Source: Nocardia sp. NBC_01327
GTDB lineage: Bacteria; Actinomycetota; Actinomycetes; Mycobacteriales; Mycobacteriaceae
Direction: 5' to 3'
Assembly: GCF_035958815.1 (NCBI RefSeq)
Contig: NZ_CP108383.1
Location: 7,378,001 to 7,442,000 of the forward strand
Length of the DNA: 64,000 nt
The translations under genes and the position numbers were made by a program. The notes under the pieces were generated by a model, which was not told the origin of the DNA, did not search any database, and saw only the letters and a list, made by a program, of their open reading frames with translations. Each line of letters starts with the position of its first letter. Position 1 is the stretch's first letter. This document shows, piece after piece, positions 8,581 to 17,160 of this stretch.

Positions 8581-9414
8581 ATGAAGAGACCGGCTTTCTT
8601 CGAGCAGTTCGGTCCCGATGAGTTTGCACCCACCAAGGTGGCGACGAGCCCATGGAGCAAACATGCTGTCAACGGCCCTGCTGTCTGTGGACTACTGGCG
8701 CGCGAACTGGAACGTCAGCACAGCGCGGCAGGATTTCAACCTGCGCGCTTGACGATCGATCTGTTCAAACCGGCACCGAATGCCATGCTGCAGGTGTCGA
8801 CGACCGAGGTGCGGGTTGGAAACCGCATCAGAGTCGCCGACGCCGTGCTTCTGGCCGGCGGTGTTCCTTACGCTCGGGCGAGCGCCGTCTTCCTCAAGCG
8901 GTCGAATCAGCCTGAAGGCACTGTGTGGCAGCGCGATACGACACCATCCACACCACCGGAACATCTCGCCGCGGAGCTGGAAGATCATGGTGTGCCGCTC
9001 TTCGGCAGCGATGTACACCCCACCGGCTGGTCCATGGATATGGCAGAGCATCAGGGGTCGAGCCGAAAGCGTATGTGGTCCCGCACGATCTCGATCGTGG
9101 AAGGCGAGGAACCCTCGCCCTTCGCGGTGGCAGCGATCGTCGGTGAAGCCACAAGCCTGGTCACGAATTGGGGCAGCGAGGGGATCGGCTTCATCAATGC
9201 GGACCTCACACTGACCCTCGCCCGAATGCCTCGAGGCACCGAGATGGGGATCGAGTCCGACAACCACATCAGTGCTGAGGGTGTAGCGGCCTGTTCGGCC
9301 GTTCTTTACGACCGGGAAGGCCCATTGGGCACCTGCGTGGTCACCGCGTTGTCGAACGCTGCCCGGCAGATCGACCTCGCCCAGCCTCTGGATCTGGCTA
9401 GTCGTCGAGGCTGA
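8581..9414 (+). CDS. acyl-CoA thioesterase, double-hotdog family
   Basis: 277 residues from ATG 8581, preceded by AAGGAG at 9 bases; an in-frame TTG at 8563 is too early. It resembles TesB-like double-hotdog thioesterases: SPWSKHAVNGPAVCGLLA at the start, then RLTIDLFKPAP, and a second hotdog with GWGSEG-like GIGFINADLTLTL. It would hydrolyse an acyl-CoA or act as a hydratase-like partner at the end of the pathway. Its stop TGA (9412-9414) abuts the stop of the convergent GAPDH gene with no base between. Specificity unknown. Confidence 0.78.
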   Translation: MKRPAFFEQFGPDEFAPTKVATSPWSKHAVNGPAVCGLLARELERQHSAAGFQPARLTIDLFKPAPNAMLQVSTTEVRVGNRIRVADAVLLAGGVPYARASAVFLKRSNQPEGTVWQRDTTPSTPPEHLAAELEDHGVPLFGSDVHPTGWSMDMAEHQGSSRKRMWSRTISIVEGEEPSPFAVAAIVGEATSLVTNWGSEGIGFINADLTLTLARMPRGTEMGIESDNHISAEGVAACSAVLYDREGPLGTCVVTALSNAARQIDLAQPLDLASRRG

Positions 9415-10893
9415 TCAGGCACGACTGCCACTTGTGGCATCGGCGCGCTCCGGCGCACCCAGTTGCGGGTATGTCGGGTATTCGATGCCCGAGATGTACT
9501 GCACTGTTCGGACGACCTGGCAGGAATAGCCGAATTCGTTGTCGTACCAGAGGTAGAGGATTGCGGTGTCGCCGTCGACGATGGTGGCGTTGGCGTCGAC
9601 GATCGATGCTGCGCGGGATCCGATGAAATCGCTGGAGACCACGTCGGTGGCGGCGGTGTAGTCGAGGTTGCGGCTCAATGGACCTGCCAGGGAGACCTGG
9701 CGCAGGTAGTCGAGTACTTCGGTTTTGGTGACTTCGCGGTCGAGTTGCAGGTTCAGGATCGCGACCGAAACATCGGGGGTGGGAACACGAATCGAGTTGC
9801 CGGTGATCTTGGCCTTGAAGTCCGGCATCGCCTTCGCGACCGCGGAGGCGGCGCCGGTTTCGGTCAGGACGAGGTTGAACGGCGCGGAGCGGCCGCGGCG
9901 GTCGGCGGGGTGGTAGTTGTCCAGCAGGTTCTGGTCATTGGTGAAGGAATGGACCGTCTCGACGTGGCCGCGGACGATGCCGTATTCGTCATCCATCGCC
10001 TTGAGGGGCGGCACGATCGCATTGGTCGTGCAGGAGGCGCACGAGACGATCTGCTCGGACAGATCCAGTCCGAGATGGTTGACGCCGTGCACGATATTCG
10101 GGACGTCGCCCTTACCGGGCGCGGTGAGAAGGACTTTCGCGATACCGGGGCGCAGGTGCTGCTCCAGGCCCGCACGGTCGCGCCACTTGCCGGTGTTGTC
10201 GATCAGGATGGCATTGCCGATGCCGAATTCGGTGTAGTCGATGGTCGCCGGATCATCGCTGTAGATGAACTTGATGACATTGCCGTTCGCGATGATCGCG
10301 TTATTGGCGGCGTCGACCTTGATCGTTCCGTTGAACTGCCCGTGCACCGAATCCCGGCGCAGCAGCGATGCGCGCTTGGCCAGATCGTCGGCGCCGCCCT
10401 TGCGTACCACCACGGCCCGCAGGTTCAGCCCATTGCCGGATCCGGTCTTCTCGATGAGCAGGCGGGTGACCAGACGGCCGATCCGCCCGAAGCCGTACAG
10501 CACCACATCGCGGGGACCCTGCGACTGCGCCTTATTGCCATCGGTGACATCGGCCAGCACCGCGGCGGTGAATTCCGGAATCGACAGTCCGCGATCATCG
10601 GCGCGATAGGCCATGACCAGGCGGCCGAGATCGATTTTGCACGGACCCAGATCCAGCCCGCTGAGCACCTGAAGAATCGGCAGGGTCTCGTCGATCGACA
10701 GTTCCTCACCCTCGATCTGCCGCGCGAAACGGTGCGTCCGCAGAATGCTGATCACCGATTTGTTCACCAGCGACCGGCTGTGCAGCAGGATCGTCACCCC
10801 CTTCTCGCGATACAGCCTTCCGATGATCGGAATCATCGCCTCCGCCGAGGCTTCGTGAGCGTTCCAGCGGTCAAGATGGTCGTTAGTCAACAC
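9415..10893 (-). CDS. glyceraldehyde-3-phosphate dehydrogenase, long actinobacterial form
   Basis: 492 residues from GTG 10893; the open frame extends further, but homology-like sequence begins at LTNDHLDRWN. A helical N-terminal extension of about 125 residues precedes the NAD-binding motif GFGRIGR (134-140) and the catalytic SCASCTTN (284-291, nucleophile Cys288). The C-terminal WYDNEFGYS is the family's substrate/NAD contact. It oxidises glyceraldehyde 3-phosphate with NAD(P). The extended type is a second GAPDH separate from the glycolytic gap-pgk-tpi operon, which is not present here. It stands alone, convergent with the thioesterase. Confidence 0.88.
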   Translation of the reverse strand: MLTNDHLDRWNAHEASAEAMIPIIGRLYREKGVTILLHSRSLVNKSVISILRTHRFARQIEGEELSIDETLPILQVLSGLDLGPCKIDLGRLVMAYRADDRGLSIPEFTAAVLADVTDGNKAQSQGPRDVVLYGFGRIGRLVTRLLIEKTGSGNGLNLRAVVVRKGGADDLAKRASLLRRDSVHGQFNGTIKVDAANNAIIANGNVIKFIYSDDPATIDYTEFGIGNAILIDNTGKWRDRAGLEQHLRPGIAKVLLTAPGKGDVPNIVHGVNHLGLDLSEQIVSCASCTTNAIVPPLKAMDDEYGIVRGHVETVHSFTNDQNLLDNYHPADRRGRSAPFNLVLTETGAASAVAKAMPDFKAKITGNSIRVPTPDVSVAILNLQLDREVTKTEVLDYLRQVSLAGPLSRNLDYTAATDVVSSDFIGSRAASIVDANATIVDGDTAILYLWYDNEFGYSCQVVRTVQYISGIEYPTYPQLGAPERADATSGSRA

Positions 10894-11040
10894 ACGTCCT
10901 CGGGGTTTCCTAGATCTGTTCGACAGTTCGATGCTATCCAGCGGCGCGATGTCACCGAGCCCCACTACCCCGCTGTGAGGTCGAACAACTGCGGCTGCGC
11001 ACGATCGGCGGCGAATTGCCTTGGGAGGCACCGCCTATCG

Positions 11041-11637
11041 TCACTGTGACGGGTACGTCACATTTCCGGCATCGTCGCCGCGCTGGTGCCCGCGGCGGGC
11101 GTCGCGGTCGAAGATGCCCAGAAACTCGCACGGTCGTCCGCCTTCGGCGCCGATGGCGTGCGGCAGCATGGTCGGGAATTCCGCCGACTGATTGGTCTCG
11201 ATCCGGAAGCGGCGGTTGCCCAGCAGCAGAATCGCGGTACCGGAGAGCACAACGAGCCACTCCCGACCGGTATGCGCGCGCAGACGCGAGGGGCTGTCGG
11301 GCGGGGGATTCGTCATGCGCTGACGTACGACGGTCATACCGGGTTCCGCCTTGATGGGCCAGCGCATCTGCCCGTGGGCGCTGTCGACCATCGGATTGGA
11401 GACAACATCGTCCGTGGCGGTCTCGACCAACTGATCGAGCGAGGTGTCCAGCGCGCGGGCCAGGGTGACGAGCTGGTCCAGGGCCAGGCGGCGCTGACCG
11501 GTCTCGATCCGGCTGAGCGTGGACTGGCTGAGGTGGGCACGCTCGGCCAATTCCTCCAGCGACCAGCCCTGAGCCACGCGCAGGGCGCGGATGCGTTTGC
11601 GCACGAGGCTGTCCAACTCACCATCGTCTTGCGTCAT
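11041..11637 (-). CDS. XRE family regulator with C-terminal cupin domain
   Basis: 198 residues from ATG 11637; the longer open frame crosses the divergent gene. The N-terminal lambda-repressor-like HTH spans about residues 12-66 (RIRALRVAQGWSLEELAERA, LSQSTLSRIETGQRR). The C-terminal cupin has GREWLVVLSGTAILLLG and EFPTMLPHAIGAEGG, with a His in the last strand. Such HTH-cupin proteins sense a small molecule. It is divergent from a thioredoxin-reductase-like gene, and an inverted repeat overlaps its own start codon, so it probably represses both. Confidence 0.85.
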   Translation of the reverse strand: MTQDDGELDSLVRKRIRALRVAQGWSLEELAERAHLSQSTLSRIETGQRRLALDQLVTLARALDTSLDQLVETATDDVVSNPMVDSAHGQMRWPIKAEPGMTVVRQRMTNPPPDSPSRLRAHTGREWLVVLSGTAILLLGNRRFRIETNQSAEFPTMLPHAIGAEGGRPCEFLGIFDRDARRGHQRGDDAGNVTYPSQ

Positions 11638-11652
11638 AGGCAAGATCCTATG
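11635..11652. promoter_or_regulatory. inverted repeat over the XRE start codon
   Basis: CATAGG and CCTATG are exact inverted copies spaced by 6 bases, overlapping the XRE-cupin start codon and facing the divergent gene. A TTGACA lies just beyond on the plus strand (11655-11660). Candidate operator for the XRE protein. Confidence 0.4.
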
Positions 11653-11725
11653 CCTTGACAGCAAGACGGAGTTAGCGTCGGTCGTGTTCGCCCCTATGTC
11701 CGGGGCGGTGACGGAAGGGGACGAT

Positions 11726-12736
11726 ATGCCTGCGACAACCACCTCACCCGCGGCCGGCGAGTTACGAGACGAGACCATTGACGCCGTGGTGATCGGCGGC
11801 GGCGCCGCCGGACTGAACGGCGCGCTGATGCTGGCCCGGTCCCGCCGCTCGGTGGTCGTGATCGACAGCGGAACGCCGCGCAATGCGCCCGCCGAGGGTG
11901 TGCACGGGCTGCTCGGACTGGACGGCACTCCCCCGGCCGACCTGCTGGCACGGGGACGTGAAGAAGTCCGCCGCTACGGCGGTGCGGTAGAAACCGGCGA
12001 AGTTGTTGCGGCCGTGGCTGATCCGTCCGCCGACGGGGATTCGCGCTTCATCGTCACCCTGGCGAACGGCGCGGTCCTGCACGCGCGCCGACTCCTGATC
12101 GCCACCGGTCTGCGGGACGTGCTGCCCGATATTCCCGGTCTCGCGGAGCACTGGGGACACAGCGTCGTGCACTGCCCCTACTGCCACGGCTGGGAAGTGC
12201 GCGACGAGCCCATCGGCGTGGTGGCCGTCGGCCCGGCTTCCGTCCACCACGCACTGCTGTTCCGCCAATTGACCGGCGACCTCGTCTATTTCACCCACGG
12301 CACGCAGCTCGACGACAACACCCGGGCGCGCTTCGCCGCCAGGAACATTCGTATTGTCGATACTCCCGTCGACCGGGTCGTGGCGGCCGAGGGCGGCGGA
12401 ATCGCGGGTGTGCGGCTCACGGATGGACAGGTCGTGCCCCGGCGCGTGCTCGCCGTCGCGACCACAATGCGGGCGCGCACCGAGGGGCTGGAGGGTCTGG
12501 GTCTGCCGATGGAGGATCTGCCCGGCGGGATGGGACGTCATTTTGTCACGGGAATGGCCGGGACCACGGCGATTGCGGGCGTGTGGGTCGCCGGTAATGC
12601 CACCGATCCGACCGCCCAGGTCGGTGCGTCCGCGGCCGCCGGTGCCCTGGCCGGCGCGCATATGAATGCCGACTTGGCTGTTGCCGACACCGATGCGGCG
12701 CTCGCCGCCGCACTGCACCTGGTGACCGGCGTCTGA
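11726..12736 (+). CDS. thioredoxin-reductase-like FAD/NAD(P) oxidoreductase
   Basis: 336 residues from ATG 11726, which follows AAGGGG by 6 bases. The FAD-binding GGGAAG is at residues 24-29, the ATG motif at LLIATGLRDV, and a redox-active CPYC at 150-153 (HCPYCHGWE). The CPYCHG form is typical of TrxR-like proteins of unknown partner, not of classical TrxB (CATC). It would pass electrons from NAD(P)H to a disulphide or small acceptor. Divergent from the XRE-cupin regulator. Confidence 0.85.
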   Translation: MPATTTSPAAGELRDETIDAVVIGGGAAGLNGALMLARSRRSVVVIDSGTPRNAPAEGVHGLLGLDGTPPADLLARGREEVRRYGGAVETGEVVAAVADPSADGDSRFIVTLANGAVLHARRLLIATGLRDVLPDIPGLAEHWGHSVVHCPYCHGWEVRDEPIGVVAVGPASVHHALLFRQLTGDLVYFTHGTQLDDNTRARFAARNIRIVDTPVDRVVAAEGGGIAGVRLTDGQVVPRRVLAVATTMRARTEGLEGLGLPMEDLPGGMGRHFVTGMAGTTAIAGVWVAGNATDPTAQVGASAAAGALAGAHMNADLAVADTDAALAAALHLVTGV

Positions 12737-12848
12737 CCGCCGCTCACCGGCCGCACCATGCACGTGAGCTAGAAATCACCGAATTATACTCCGGCGCTGC
12801 AGATTTCACTGTTGCGCCGATATCTGCATGCCTTGTCGAGAGGAACAC

Positions 12849-14456
12849 ATGAGTACAAAACCGCCGGGGGCGACCGGTGAAGACATCGCACTCGATCATG
12901 GAATACCCACTGATACAGCACTTTTGGCGAACAGCACCCCCGGCGAGGGTGTTCCCGATGCGCGCCGGCGGCGCATGATCCTGATCGCCGTATGTATCGC
13001 CTTGATGGCCGTGATCGCCTCGGTGTCCGGGCTCAATGTCGCCCAGCTCGAACTCTCCGCGGCCTTCGACGCCTCACAGAGCACGGTGCTGTGGATCATC
13101 AATATCTACACGCTCAGCCTGGCCGCCCTGCTGTTGCCGCTCGGCGCGATCGGCGACCGTTTCGGCCGCAAGCGGATGCTGCTCATCGGCCTCGTCATCT
13201 TCGGCATCGCCAGTGCGGCAGCAGGTTTCGCGCAATCGTCCGAGATAATGCTCACCGCCCGGGTATTCAGTGGCGTGGGTGCGGCGATGATCATGCCCAT
13301 CACGCTGGCCGTCATCACCTCGACATTCCCCGAGGCGGAACGCGGACGGGCGATCGGGGTGTGGACCGGCGTGGCCGGCGGTGGCGGCATCCTGGGAATG
13401 TTCCTCTCGGCCGCCCTGGTCGATATCGCGAGCTGGCGGTGGCTGTTCGTGCTGCCCGTCGCACTCGTTGTGGTCGCTCTCGTCATGACGATGCGATCGG
13501 TCCCCGACTCGCGCGAAACATCAAGGCACGCTTTCGATATCGTCGGCGCGCTGACCTCCGTCGTCGCGGTGGCCGGGCTCATCTTCGCCCTTCAGGAGGG
13601 ACCCGAACGGGGCTGGGCGGCCCCGGCGACCCTGTTCGGCCTAATCATCGGCGCCCTCGCCACCCTCGGATTCGCGATCTGGGAACTGCGCCGTCGTGAT
13701 GCCGCGCTCCTGGACGTGCGCCTGTTCGGTGAGCGTTCGCTGGCCGGCGGCTCGATCACGCTCCTGGTGGTCTTCGGAGTCCAGGCCGGGATCTTCGTGG
13801 TCCTGTTCCCGTTCTTCCAGGCGGTCCTCGGCTGGTCGGGGCTGCGGTCCACCCTGGCGCTGATGCCCATGGCCGTCCTGATGATGATCGCCTCCGGCCT
13901 GGCCCCGAAGCTGGCCGCGCGCACCGGACCCCGGGCGACCATGGCCACCGGCATTCTCGTGGCGGGCGCGGGCCTGGTGCTCATGGCGGCCCTCGTCTCC
14001 GTCGACGGCGGCTACCTGTCCGTGCTGCCCGGCATGCTGGCCATGGGCTTCGGCATGGGCCTGTCGATGACACCGTCCACCGAGGCCATCACCAGCACCC
14101 TGCCCCAGGAACGCCAGGGCGTCGCCTCCGCACTCAACGACGTCACCCGCGAATTCGGCACCGCTCTCGGCGTCGCGCTGCTCGGAGCCCTGCTGTCCTC
14201 CGGTTACCGCAACGCCATCGATCCCCGGCTCATCGACATCCCCCGGGCACCCGGCGCGGCGCGTGAAGGCATCGCCAACGCTCTCGAGGCCGCGAATCAG
14301 GCAGGCCCCCAGGCACAGTCACTGATCCGCGCGGCTCAGGAATCGTTCGTCACCGGTTGGCAGCACGCCATGTGGGCGGGAGTGTCCATCATGACCGCTC
14401 TCTTGCTCTACATCCTCACCCGAGGACCCCGCCGCACCTCGTCGGCTCATCCCTAG
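12849..14456 (+). CDS. MFS drug exporter, DHA2 type (14 TM)
   Basis: 535 residues from ATG 12849, which follows AGAGGA. After about 45 cytosolic residues come fourteen predicted helices with the DHA2 motifs: GDRFGRKRMLLIG in loop 2-3, GVGAAMIMPITLAVI for motif C, and the long central region IFALQEGPERGWAAPA. The late stretch RQGVASALNDVTREFG is typical of actinobacterial QacA/EmrB-like pumps. It follows the TrxR-like gene by 112 bases and is likely transcribed with it or from its own promoter in that gap. Substrate unknown. Confidence 0.88.
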   Translation: MSTKPPGATGEDIALDHGIPTDTALLANSTPGEGVPDARRRRMILIAVCIALMAVIASVSGLNVAQLELSAAFDASQSTVLWIINIYTLSLAALLLPLGAIGDRFGRKRMLLIGLVIFGIASAAAGFAQSSEIMLTARVFSGVGAAMIMPITLAVITSTFPEAERGRAIGVWTGVAGGGGILGMFLSAALVDIASWRWLFVLPVALVVVALVMTMRSVPDSRETSRHAFDIVGALTSVVAVAGLIFALQEGPERGWAAPATLFGLIIGALATLGFAIWELRRRDAALLDVRLFGERSLAGGSITLLVVFGVQAGIFVVLFPFFQAVLGWSGLRSTLALMPMAVLMMIASGLAPKLAARTGPRATMATGILVAGAGLVLMAALVSVDGGYLSVLPGMLAMGFGMGLSMTPSTEAITSTLPQERQGVASALNDVTREFGTALGVALLGALLSSGYRNAIDPRLIDIPRAPGAAREGIANALEAANQAGPQAQSLIRAAQESFVTGWQHAMWAGVSIMTALLLYILTRGPRRTSSAHP

Positions 14457-14465
14457 TCACAGCCT

Positions 14466-15593
14466 TCACTCCACAGGTGCTGGCGCCCAGCGCTGTTCGA
14501 CCTTGGCGATGCGCCAGTAGGCCACGGCCGCGATCCAGGCCAGAACGAACAGGGCGACAATGGCGAATCCGACATTGTTGAGATCGATCCCGGCGATCGC
14601 GTCGGTGACGGGGTTGCTGAAGCCCGCATCGTCGTGCAGGACGGTGATGAGTTCGATGGAGCCGACGAGCAGGGCGACCGCGATCGACAGGCCGGTAATT
14701 GTCAGGTTGTAGTAGATCTTGCGGATCGGGTTGGCGAAGGCCCAGTCGTAGGCCACGTTCATGAACAGTCCGTCGATGGTGTCCATCAGGCTCATGCCCG
14801 AGGCGAACAGCAGCGGCAGCACCAGAATCGCGTACCACGGCAGACCGGCGGCGGCGCCCGAACCGGCGAGGGCGAGCAGCGCGACCTCGGTGGCGGTATC
14901 GAAGCCGAGACCGAACAGCACGCCGACGGGGTACATCTGGAACGGCCGCTTCACCGCCCGCATGATCGGACCGAGCAGCCGCGCCAGGAATCCGCGCGCC
15001 TGCAGCGCGGCCTCGAGTTCCGCGTGATCGAATTCGCCCTGGCGGGTCTTCCGGTAGACCCGCCAGATCCCCACCAGGGCAACAATATTGACCAGCCCGA
15101 TCAGATAAAGGAACGATCCGGACGCCAGGGTCGACACGATTCCCAGATTCTTGCGGGTGGGCGAATCGTCCTCGACAAGCGTGCCGACCACGCGCGCGCC
15201 CGCCACGACCAGGCCCGCCATGACGAACACGATGGTCGAATGCCCCATGGCGAACCAGAACCCGACCGACTTGGGCCGCTGACCGTCGCCCATCATCTTG
15301 CGGGTGGTGTTGTCGATCGCGGCGATATGGTCGGCGTCGAAGGCATGCCGCAGCCCGAAGGTGTAGGCGGTCAACCCCAGACCGACACCGAAGACCTGCG
15401 TCCCGATCTGATAGCTGTGCGGTGCGATCGCCCCGAACAGCAGCCCGAACGCCACCGCGTGCATGACGGCGACCACCCCGAGCAGCACCCCCGCCTCGAT
15501 CCAGTCCCGGCGCGTCCAGTCGTGCAGGACATGACGCAGCATTCGCCCACGGGCAGCGGGGGTGCCGGATTCCGGCGTGGGCTCGATAGCCAT
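14466..15593 (-). CDS. HoxN/NixA-type nickel/cobalt permease (NiCoT)
   Basis: 375 residues with eight hydrophobic segments. The NiCoT signature HAFDADH (residues 83-89) lies in the second helix and is followed by IAAIDNTTRKMM. A second signature, GLGFDTATEVALLA, and the LFASGMSLMDTIDG motif follow. The protein imports Co2+ or Ni2+. A cobalamin riboswitch immediately upstream on the same strand indicates that it supplies cobalt for B12 synthesis and is shut off when B12 is plentiful. It converges on the DHA2 exporter with a 9-base gap. Confidence 0.93.
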   Translation of the reverse strand: MAIEPTPESGTPAARGRMLRHVLHDWTRRDWIEAGVLLGVVAVMHAVAFGLLFGAIAPHSYQIGTQVFGVGLGLTAYTFGLRHAFDADHIAAIDNTTRKMMGDGQRPKSVGFWFAMGHSTIVFVMAGLVVAGARVVGTLVEDDSPTRKNLGIVSTLASGSFLYLIGLVNIVALVGIWRVYRKTRQGEFDHAELEAALQARGFLARLLGPIMRAVKRPFQMYPVGVLFGLGFDTATEVALLALAGSGAAAGLPWYAILVLPLLFASGMSLMDTIDGLFMNVAYDWAFANPIRKIYYNLTITGLSIAVALLVGSIELITVLHDDAGFSNPVTDAIAGIDLNNVGFAIVALFVLAWIAAVAYWRIAKVEQRWAPAPVE

Positions 15594-15639
15594 GTGTCGC
15601 TGAAGCCTTCCAGGGCAGCCGCGCCCCCGAACGTAGGGA

Positions 15640-15728
15640 CGTGAGAAGGCGAGGTCTGGCTACCAGCCGAAACTGGACACAGTGGCGCGACCGCACCGGA
15701 TTCACACCGGTTTCCCGTCCTCATCACG
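15640..15728 (-). ncRNA. cobalamin (B12) riboswitch, short form
   Basis: On the minus strand the leader reads GACGGGAAACCGGTGTGAAT, then CCGGTGCGG, GCGCCACTGT and finally GGTAGCCAGACC, the conserved core and B12 box of cobalamin riboswitches. The flanks CGTGATGAGG (15719-15728) and CCTTCTCACG (15640-15649) pair to close P1. At about 90 nt it is shorter than the usual AdoCbl form. It ends 46 bases before the NiCoT start codon, so it most likely controls translation or early termination of that gene. Confidence 0.9.
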
Positions 15729-15802
15729 AAATTCAACCGGACTATACCGACCGACCGAAACCCGCCCGAAGGCATGGACGACTACCCCGAGCCCCGCCCG
15801 CC

Positions 15803-16051
15803 CTAATCCGAAGTCACCGCCAACTGCCCGAACCGATTGACCGCCGCATGGTGATGCCCATCCGGGCTGGTGAGCACAACCTCAGTCGGATTCGTCAGCG
15901 CGATACAGCAGTAATTCCCCCGATCCTGCTGCACGCTGATAGACAACAGCCTCTTGTTATTAGCCTGCTGCCACCCCTCCATACTGTCGTACAGCCCCCG
16001 CATAGAGGGATTCTCGAAGTAGACCAAATTCTGCTTGTTCATATCCGACAT
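15803..16051 (-). CDS. small hypothetical protein
   Basis: 82 residues from ATG 16051, chosen because GGAGAG lies 8 bases upstream; the frame is open to 16117. The sequence has VYFENPSMRGLYDSMEGW, then SVQQDRGNYCCIALTNPTEV and a histidine-rich HHHAAVNRFGQ. No signal peptide or membrane helix is visible. I do not recognise a family. It lies between the B12 riboswitch and the GlxA-type regulator, with the same strand as both. Confidence 0.6.
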   Translation of the reverse strand: MSDMNKQNLVYFENPSMRGLYDSMEGWQQANNKRLLSISVQQDRGNYCCIALTNPTEVVLTSPDGHHHAAVNRFGQLAVTSD

Positions 16052-16120
16052 GACGCTGCTCTCCATTCCAGCCACGGGGGCCGACCGCAAACCCACTGTA
16101 TCCATCGTAGAACGCATCGA

Positions 16121-17158
16121 TTACTGCTGTGCCGCAAAGTGTTTCGAACTCTCGGTGCCGGTGGAGAAGTGGCGGCGGTAGCGCTCGGGGGTGGTGGAGA
16201 GGCGGCGGGTGAAGAGGCGGTGGAGGGTTTCGGCGTGGCGGTAGCCGACTGTGCGGGCTATGGCGGTGATGGTCAGGTCGGTGGATTCGAGGAGGCGGCG
16301 GGCGGCTTCTATGCGGAGGTCTTCTACGAATGCTGCTGGGGTGGCGCCGGTTTCGGCGCGGAAGGCGCGGGCGAAGTGGCGTTCGCTCATGCCGGCGCGG
16401 TCGGCCAGGGTGGCGACCGCCAGGTCGTCGGACAGGTGGTCGGGGAGCCACTGCTGGACGGCGCGGATGGCGGGGGTGCGGGCGGGCTGGGCACGCATCT
16501 GGGCGCTGAATTGGGCCTGGCCGCCGGAGCGGCGGGTGAAGACGACGAAGGCGCGGGCGATCTCCTGCGCCTTCTCGCGGCCGTGATCGTCCTCGACGAG
16601 AGCCAGGGCCAGGTCGATGCCCGCGGCGACGCCGGCGGAGGTCCAGCGGTTGCGATCGTGGACGAAGATGCGGTCGGGTTCGACGGTGACGCGCGGATAG
16701 GTGCGGGCCAGTCGCTCCGTGGCGCCCCAGTGGGTGGTGGCCCGGTAGCCGTCGAGCAGCCCGGCGGCGGCGAGTAGCAGCGCACCCGAGCACACCGAGG
16801 TCACGCGGCGGGATTTGCGGGCCAGGGCGGGCAATTCGCGGACCACCTCCGCCGACACCGGCCCGGTGATCCAGCCGCCGACGACCATGAGGGTATCGAT
16901 CTCCTCGGCGGAGGCGGCAAGAATACGCAGCGAATGCTCGACCGCAATGGTCAAACCACCGTCCGCCGTGATCGGCCGCCCCTCCGGTGAAGCCGTGACG
17001 AGCCGGTACGCCTCCTCCTCGGCGAGCGCGTTGACAAACCCGAAAACATCCATCGGCCCGGCCAATTCGACCAGTTGCATCCCCTGGTAGGCGACAAAAA
17101 CAATGGTGCGCGGCGCGGGCATGCCGCCATCATCGCAGCCGGGCCGAATGTCCGCCAT
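16121..17158 (-). CDS. GlxA family regulator (DJ-1/PfpI domain plus AraC HTH)
   Basis: 345 residues. The N-terminal half is a DJ-1/PfpI-like class I amidotransferase fold with the elbow VTSVCSGALLLAAAGLLDG. The C-terminal half is an AraC double helix-turn-helix (VATLADRAGMSERHFARAFR, then TITAIARTVGYRHAETLHR). GlxA-type proteins usually activate catabolic operons. The start codon sits 2 bases after the stop of the upstream hydrolase on the same strand, so the two are translationally coupled and the regulator probably acts on that pair. An ATG at 17122 is an alternative start. Confidence 0.88.
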   Translation of the reverse strand: MADIRPGCDDGGMPAPRTIVFVAYQGMQLVELAGPMDVFGFVNALAEEEAYRLVTASPEGRPITADGGLTIAVEHSLRILAASAEEIDTLMVVGGWITGPVSAEVVRELPALARKSRRVTSVCSGALLLAAAGLLDGYRATTHWGATERLARTYPRVTVEPDRIFVHDRNRWTSAGVAAGIDLALALVEDDHGREKAQEIARAFVVFTRRSGGQAQFSAQMRAQPARTPAIRAVQQWLPDHLSDDLAVATLADRAGMSERHFARAFRAETGATPAAFVEDLRIEAARRLLESTDLTITAIARTVGYRHAETLHRLFTRRLSTTPERYRRHFSTGTESSKHFAAQQ

Positions 17159-17160
17159 GG

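Noticed and set aside
9463..11049. 528-codon plus-strand frame opposite GAPDH
   Set aside because: It mirrors the GAPDH gene, has no recognisable motif and lacks a ribosome binding site; the minus strand has catalytic and NAD motifs.
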